Source: Leptodactylus fallax | Lineage: Eukaryota; Chordata; Amphibia; Anura; Leptodactylidae | DNA: 64,000 nt | Direction of reading: 5' to 3' | Assembly (NCBI GenBank): GCA_947044405.1 | Contig: CAMRHE010000054.1 | Location: 992,001-1,056,000 of the forward strand | Shown here: positions 58,362 through 64,000 of the stretch, piece by piece | How positions within the stretch are numbered: the stretch's first letter is position 1 | Layout of the letters: every line of letters starts with the position of its first letter | Made by a program: the position numbers and the translations under genes | Notes under the pieces: model-generated | The model's input: the letters and a program-made list of their open reading frames with translations, nothing else | Databases searched by the model: none | Told to the model about the DNA's origin: nothing

Positions 58362-59294
58362 ATCAGGATACATCCAGTATATATGTAGGCTTTTACAAGC
58401 CAAGAAAAACAGGCATTGTAATGATATGATGCTATATTCTATACTATATATGTTATATGATATACAGTCATATGAAAAAGTTTGGGCACCCCTATTAATC
58501 TTAATCATTTTTAGTTCTAAATATTTGGGTGTTTGCAACAGCCATTTCAATTTGATATATCTAATAATTGATGGACACAGTAATATTTCAGGATTGAAAT
58601 GAGGTTTATTGTACTAACAGAAAATGTGCAATATGCATTAAACCAAAATTTGACCGCTGCAAAAATTTGGGTACCCTTATCATTTTATTGATTTGAATAC
58701 TCCTAACTACTTTTTACTGACTTACTGAATCACAAAATTGGTTTTGTAACCTCACTGAGCTTTGAACATCATAGCCAGGTGTATCCAATCATGAGAAAAG
58801 GTATTTAAGGTGGCCAATTGCAAGTTGTTCTCCTATTTGAATCTCCTCTGAAGAGTGGCATCATGGGCTCCTCAAAACAACTCTCAAATGATCTGAAAAC
58901 AAAGATTGTTCAACATAGTTGTTCAGGGGAAGGATACAAAAAGTTGTCTCAGAGATTTAACCTGTCAGTTTCCACTGTGAGGAACATAGTAAGGAAATGG
59001 AAGACCACAGGGACAGTTCTTGTTAAGCCCAGAAGTGGCAGGCCAAGAAAAATATCAGAAAGGCAGAGAAGAAGAATGGTGAGAACAGTCAAGGACAATC
59101 CACAGACCACCTCCAAAGAGCTGCAGCATCATCTTGCTGCAGATGGTGTCACTGTGCATTGGTCAACAATACAGCACACTTTGCACAAGGAGAAGCTGTA
59201 TGGGAGAGTGATGCGAAAGAAGTGTTTCTGAAAGCACGCCACAAACAGAGTCGCCTGAGGTATGCAAAAGCACATTTGGACAAGCCAGCTTTGT

Positions 59295-61190
59295 GTGGAC
59301 AACACAGTACCCACAAAAGTGGTGAGGTGCTTCTCCAACAACAAACCATGGATTAACTCTGATATAAAAACACTACTTAAGGAGAAAAAGATGGCATTCA
59401 GGACAAGAGATAAGGAGGGGTTGAGGGAAGTACAAAAGGAGCTGAGGCATCTAATCAGGCAAGGAAAATCCAGTTATAAGGAAAAAATGGAAAAGCAAAT
59501 GGAAAGAAAAGACATAAGGGGGGGGTCTGGGAGGGGCTTAAGTCAATTTCGGGTCATAAACAGTCGGTCTGCCAGATTGAGGCAGATGTTAACTGGCTTA
59601 ATGAACTAAACCTATTCTTCAACAGATTTGATCACACACCAGCTCCTCCCACCCCAGCATGTCCTTCAGCTCCCCTCACCACAATGACTTCACCCCATTC
59701 ACCCCATGTGGCTACTTCCCAACAGACCAGTAAATCCAGAAATCTGTCTTTATCTGACCACAGTCTGACCTTCACACGGGCCCAGGTGAGGAAGGAGATG
59801 AAAAAGATCAAGGCGAGGAAAGCCGCAGGGCCAGATGACATCAGTGCAAGGCTAATTAAGACTTGCGGGGACCAGCTGTGTGGTATAATTACATATATGT
59901 ATAATATGAGCCTGAGGCAGGAAATAGTCCCTGAATTATGGAAATCTTCTTGTGTGGTACCAGTTCCAAAGAAACCTCACCCTATGGACCTCAATGACTA
60001 CAGACCTGTAGCACTGACATCCCACTTGATGAAGATCTTAGAGAGATTGGTTCTCACACATCTTCGCCCTCTAGTGAGCCCCGCTATGGACCTTCTCCAG
60101 TTTGCTTATCGACCGGGCATTGGGGTAGATGATGCCATCATCCACCTTCTGCACAGGGCTCTGTCTCACCTGGAAAAACCAGGGAACACGGTGAGAATAA
60201 TGTTCTTTGATTTCTCCAGTGCTTTTAACACCATACAGCCCAGGTTATTGAGAGACAAGCTGGGCCTTGCTGGAGTGGACCACCACCTCTCCAACTGGAT
60301 CCTAGACTACCTCACAAATCGACCTCAATACGTGAGAGCCCAAGACTGTGTGTCAGGTACCGTTATCTGTAATACGGGGGCACCTCAGGGTACGGTTCTC
60401 GCCCCTTTCCTCTTCACACTGTACACTGCTGATTTTAGGTGCAACTCATCCAGCTGCTACCTACAGAAGTATTCTGACGACTCTGCAATAGTAGGCCTCA
60501 TCACAGACGATGATGACAGGGAGTACAGAGAACTGAACCGTTTTTTTTGTAGACTGGTGCCACCAGAATCACCTGAAGATTAACGCGGGGAAGACCAAGG
60601 AGATGGTGGTGGACTTCCGTAAAGGCAGATGCCCTCCTAAACCAGTGGACATCCTGGGGACGGGCATCGAGATTGTGAACACCTATAAGTACCTGGGTCT
60701 GCTCCTTAATAATAAGCTGGACTGGGCAGATCATATGGAGGCCCTGTACAGGAAGGGCCACAGCAGGCTCTACCTGCTTAGGAAGCTGAGAGCCTTTGGA
60801 ATCCGGGGGGCACTTCTTAGGACTTTCTTCAACTCGGTAGTGGCATCAGCCATCTTCTTTGGAGTGGCCTGCTGAGGGAGCAGTATATCAACCAGGGACA
60901 GAAATCAACTTGACAAGCTGATTAGAAGGGCCAGCTCTGTCCTGGGGAGCCCACTGAACCCAGTGCAGGTGGTGGGTGACAGAAGGATACTGTCCGTGGT
61001 GAGCTCCATGCGGGAGAATAACTCCCATCCCATGCATGAGACTGTGATTGCGCTGGGCAGTACTGTCAGCGACCGACTGCTCCACCCTAGGTGTGAGAAG
61101 GTGCGCTATCGGAAGTCTTTCCTTCCCACCGCGGTTAGGCTGTACAACCAACACCGACCTAAGTGGAGATCATTACACACAGAGAACTGA
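59295..61190 (+). pseudogene. Rex1-like reverse transcriptase pseudogene, copy B
   Basis: Starts at VDNTVPTKVVRCFSNNKPW and carries AGPDDIS, LNDYRPVALTS, FDFSSAFNTI, GAPQGTVLAP and YSDDSAIVG, then HSRLYLLRKLRAFG and FLPTAVRLYNQHRPKW. A frameshift lies in the G-run near 59520 and another in the T-run near 60542. A TGA at 60873-60875 replaces the Trp of the ACWGSS motif seen in copy A. The region 59684-60583 is one open frame of 299 codons. It differs from copy A at scattered positions, and the two copies' lesions are independent. Confidence 0.9.
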
Positions 61191-61376
61191 AATATCTCTC
61201 TGCCTGTTAAATCCCCCCCCCCCCTCTGCTACGTCCTATCTGTCTGTCTGCTATTAATGTAATGCCTCTCACCTTGGAACATTCCTGTACATGTTGTATT
61301 TGTATTTGTATCTGCTTATCTTATCTTATCTTTGCTGCTGTAACACACTGAATTTCCCCACTGTGGGACTATTAAA

Positions 61377-61400
61377 GGACTATTATTATTATTATTATAA
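61377..61400. repeat. (ATT)n LINE tail
   Basis: The 3' tail of LINE copy B; it abuts the resumed Tc1 sequence. Confidence 0.8.
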
Positions 61401-62220
61401 TTCATTTTGGAAGAAGGTCCTGTGGTCTGATGAAACAAAGACTGAGTTGTTTGGTGATACAAAAAGGCGTTATGCATGGCGTCAAAAAAACACAGCATTC
61501 CAAGAAAAACACTTGCTACCCACTGTAAAATTTGGTGGAGGTTCCATCATGCTTTGGGGCTGTGTGGCCAATGCCGGCACCGGGAATCTTGTTAAAGTTG
61601 AGGGTCGCATGGATTCAACTCAGTATCAGCAGATTCTTGAGAATAATGTACAAGAATCAGTGACGAATTTGAAGTTACGCCGGGGATGGATATTTCAGCA
61701 AGACAATGATCCAAAACACAGCTCCAAATCTACTCAGGCATTCATGCAGAGGAACAATTACAATGTTCTGGAATGGCCATCCCAGTCCCCAGACCTGAAT
61801 ATCATTGAACATCTGTGGGATAATTTGAAGCGGGCTGTCCATGCTCGGCGACCATCAAACTTAACTGAACTGGAATTGATTTGTAAAGAGGAATGGTCAA
61901 AAATACCTTCATCCAGGATCCAGGAACTGATTAAAAGCTACAGGAAGCGACTAGAGGCTGTTATTTTTGCAAAAGGAGGATCTACTAAATATTAATGTCA
62001 CTTTTCTGTTGAGGTGCCCATACTTTTGCACCGGTCAAATTTTGGTTTAATGCATATTGCACATTTTCTGTTAGTACAATAAACCTCATTTCAATCCTGA
62101 AATATTACTGTGTCCATCAGTTATTAGATATATCAAATTGAAATGGCTGTTGCAAACACCCAAATATTTAGAACTAAAAATGATTAAGATTAATAGGGGT
62201 GCCCAAACTTTTTTCATATG

Positions 62221-62290
62221 ACTGTATATACACACACACACACACACACATATATGTGTGTGTGTGTGTGTTTGTGTGTGTATATACAGT
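62221..62290. repeat. (CA)n/(TG)n palindromic microsatellite
   Basis: (CA) units at 62230-62250 and (TG) units at 62255-62282 are joined by ATATAT and bounded by ACTGTATATA and TATATACAGT, so about 70 bp forms a near-perfect inverted repeat at the right edge of Tc1-B2. Confidence 0.9.
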
Positions 62291-62334
62291 TTCAGAAAAG
62301 AAAAGAAAATGGTAATGAGAAATCACATACATTA

Positions 62335-62529
<195 letters not shown>

Positions 62530-63004
62530 TTAGGAGAAGTAAATCCTTTGAGTTTCTTGTTTGCACCTAAAATAACAGTAGTGAGGCCTCAATTATATAA
62601 GTAAGCAAAATAAATAAAGTAAATAAATAAATTAGATGACTACACAAAATTGTAGCGAAAAATGGTTGGTAGAGTAGTGCTCTGAAAGAAGAGGCCATTA
62701 TAGACACTGTAGAACTAAACTGGAACTCTGTTCCAGAAAAATTGTCTTATCATATTTCACTGCATTAGTTTTAAAAAATATCGGCATACTTTTTCTAGGT
62801 GGATCAATGCTGTTAAATTATGTTAAAGTTTTCCTCACCATTGTTTTTTTTTTCGTGGGTGGGTAAAGTGTTCCAAATATTCCATGATACCATGATTCAA
62901 AATTAAAATGAGTAACATTAGAATAATGACAAGCATTGACTAATACAGTTATTGTGATATATTTCTCTATTAAAAATAATATTTATGCCACATTGGAAAT
63001 ACTA

Positions 63005-63310
63005 TAGGGGAGATTTAACATGCAAAACGTAATGCCAAAATGTGACATAATTTGCGACAAAAAACTGTCTAATATGTTGTGTGCCACATTTATCAAGTGT
63101 TTTCAACACTTTCTAGATACTTTTACTACTTGTAGGTCTTGGCCTAAGTAACAGTGTTTGCCAAAAAATTTTTGACCACTAATAAGTGATCTAGTTTTAA
63201 ACTAGATAGTCTACCAATATGCCAGATTTATCAAATAGAATCAGACACTTTAATAGACAGTCTAATTTGCACTGTCTAAAACTTAAACATTATTAGTAAA
63301 TCTGCACGTG
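63005..63310. repeat. degenerate TTTATCA/ACTGTCTAA repeat
   Basis: GGGAGATTTAACATG, CACATTTATCAAG, GATTTATCAAAT and several AGACAGTCTAA / CTGTCTAA motifs recall 37090-37330. Boundaries not defined. Confidence 0.4.
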
Positions 63311-63630
63311 TCTATTCAATTTTAGATTCTGTGCAGTATTTATTCATGCATACTGTATGTCTAAAACATACAAACCTTCAAATAAAAAAGTCAGTTATTA
63401 ATATTATTGTATACATGTGTCCACATTACATAACATACAGATCTATTTATATTCATATTGTTCTTATGAAATTTAAGTTACTGTAAATTAAATAATAATA
63501 AAAAACATGAATCTATAGAAAAAATTACACAGAAACCATGAAACAAAAAAAATCAACAACATAAACCATTATCAGCCATTTTTGAAAATGGGTTTTCTGG
63601 AAAAAAAATTGGCCAGGGAAATGGCATTAA

Positions 63631-64000
63631 AGAGGACCTTTCTCCACCTCCAACAAGTCCAGCTCTTTACATCAATTAATAACTGCTGCTCCTCTGATTC
63701 TGGAACAGTTGCAATGTTTTCTCTAACCTCCACCATTACAGAACAATCAATGCTGTTAATTTTGGTGTCTGATATGCTATTTAGACTCTGTACTGTCAGG
63801 AGGGCGGTGTCAGATAGGAGCTGGCAAGTGGTGTAATTAGAGCTCTTATTGGAATCATGCCCCTCTGCCTGACACTGCCCTTCTGACATCAAAGCTACCT
63901 GCACTTGTTAGTCAGGAATAGTGGAAGCTAGAGAAAAAAATCCAACTGCACTGAAATCAGAAGAGTGGTAACTATTCACAGATGCTAAGAACTTGAATTG
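63631..64000. mobile_element. TTAA-type MITE, cut by the window end
   Basis: TTAA at 63627-63630 then AGAGGACCTTTCTCCACCTCC. The interior is the inverse of 10907-11155 (CTAACCTCCACCATTAC, GACTCTGTACTGTCAGGAGG). It continues past 63900 with a second CAGCAGAGG-like arm. The right TTAA lies outside the window. Confidence 0.65.

Larger units (their letters stand above)
59292..61400 (+). mobile_element. Rex1-like non-LTR retrotransposon, copy B, inserted in Tc1-B2
   Basis: The junctions are precise because the Tc1-B1 sequence CCAGCTTCATTTTGG is split after CCAGCTT and resumes at TTCATTTTGG, leaving at most a 2-base duplication. The LINE begins TGTGTGGACAACACAG, so the endonuclease domain is lost (5' truncation). 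It ends AATTTCCCCACTGTGGGAC followed by (ATT)n. Confidence 0.93.
58863..61995 (+). pseudogene. Tc1 transposase pseudogene, family B copy 2, LINE-interrupted
   Basis: The N-terminal part starts MGSSKQLSNDLKTK and matches Tc1-B1 with a few substitutions (SQRFNL for SQGFNL, RQRRRMV for RQRRMV). A 1-base loss near 59222, where MRKKPFLK is expected, ends the frame at MRKKCF. The coding then continues out of frame to DKPA, where the LINE begins at 59292. After 61400 the second half resumes with SFWKKVLWSDETK and includes [22 protein letters not shown] and KGGSTKY, ending at 61995. Catalytic residues are all present, but two lesions separate them from the DNA-binding part. Confidence 0.93.
58465..62224 (+). 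mobile_element. Tc1/mariner element, family B copy 2 (Tc1-B2), split by a LINE
   Basis: TA at 58463-58464 and 62225-62226 flank the same CAGTCATATGAAAAAG ends as Tc1-B1. A 2109-bp Rex1-like LINE (59292-61400) interrupts the transposase. Without it the Tc1 would be about 1651 bp, agreeing with the 1646 bp of Tc1-B1. Inverted repeats are well preserved. Confidence 0.95.

Overview
The window looks like vertebrate nuclear DNA, most probably from an anuran amphibian. It is AT-rich, has no operon-like coding, and is packed with the repeat types seen in frog genomes: Tc1 elements, an L1/Tx1-type LINE, L2 and Rex1-like LINEs, hAT- and Harbinger-like elements and many short fold-back elements flanked by TTAA. 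The anuran assignment is inference from repeat content.

I found one host coding segment: a 113-bp exon at 62391-62503 on the minus strand, with a clean acceptor and donor. It encodes the C-terminal half of a CUB domain that I recognise as the first CUB domain of CSMD1, a giant CUB/sushi transmembrane protein. On this reading 1-62390 is the intron that follows the exon and 62504-64000 is the end of the intron before it. No second CSMD1 exon was seen.

Layout by region. 1-15.8 kb: unique intron DNA, a Tc1 copy with a broken transposase (Tc1-A1, 3409-5022), a SINE and several fold-back elements. 15.8-23.4 kb: a 7.6-kb hAT-like element with an exact 8-bp target duplication. It holds a roughly 46-unit array of a 31-bp minisatellite, three TTAA-flanked elements and a Rex1-like LINE. 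23.4-31 kb: Tc1-B1 (25894-27539) with an uninterrupted 339-residue transposase, then Tc1-A2 (29442-31062). 31-46.6 kb: many nested and palindromic non-autonomous elements, including two more minisatellite carriers. 46.7-52.5 kb: a full-length L1/Tx1-type LINE with a 15-bp target duplication, decayed mainly by nonsense changes. 53.2-55.9 kb: a 5'-truncated L2-type LINE on the minus strand. 57.6-62.2 kb: a fourth minisatellite carrier, then Tc1-B2, which is split by a second Rex1-like LINE. 62.4 kb to the end: the CSMD1 exon and flanking intron.

Apart from the exon, the coding sequences are selfish: transposases and LINE proteins, of which only the Tc1-B1 transposase appears intact. The most unusual material is a set of four hAT-like non-autonomous elements carrying related 31-bp minisatellite arrays of about 4 to 46 units, usually beside a conserved perfect or near-perfect hairpin. 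I saw no bacterial-type system, CRISPR array, rRNA, true tRNA or viral gene.
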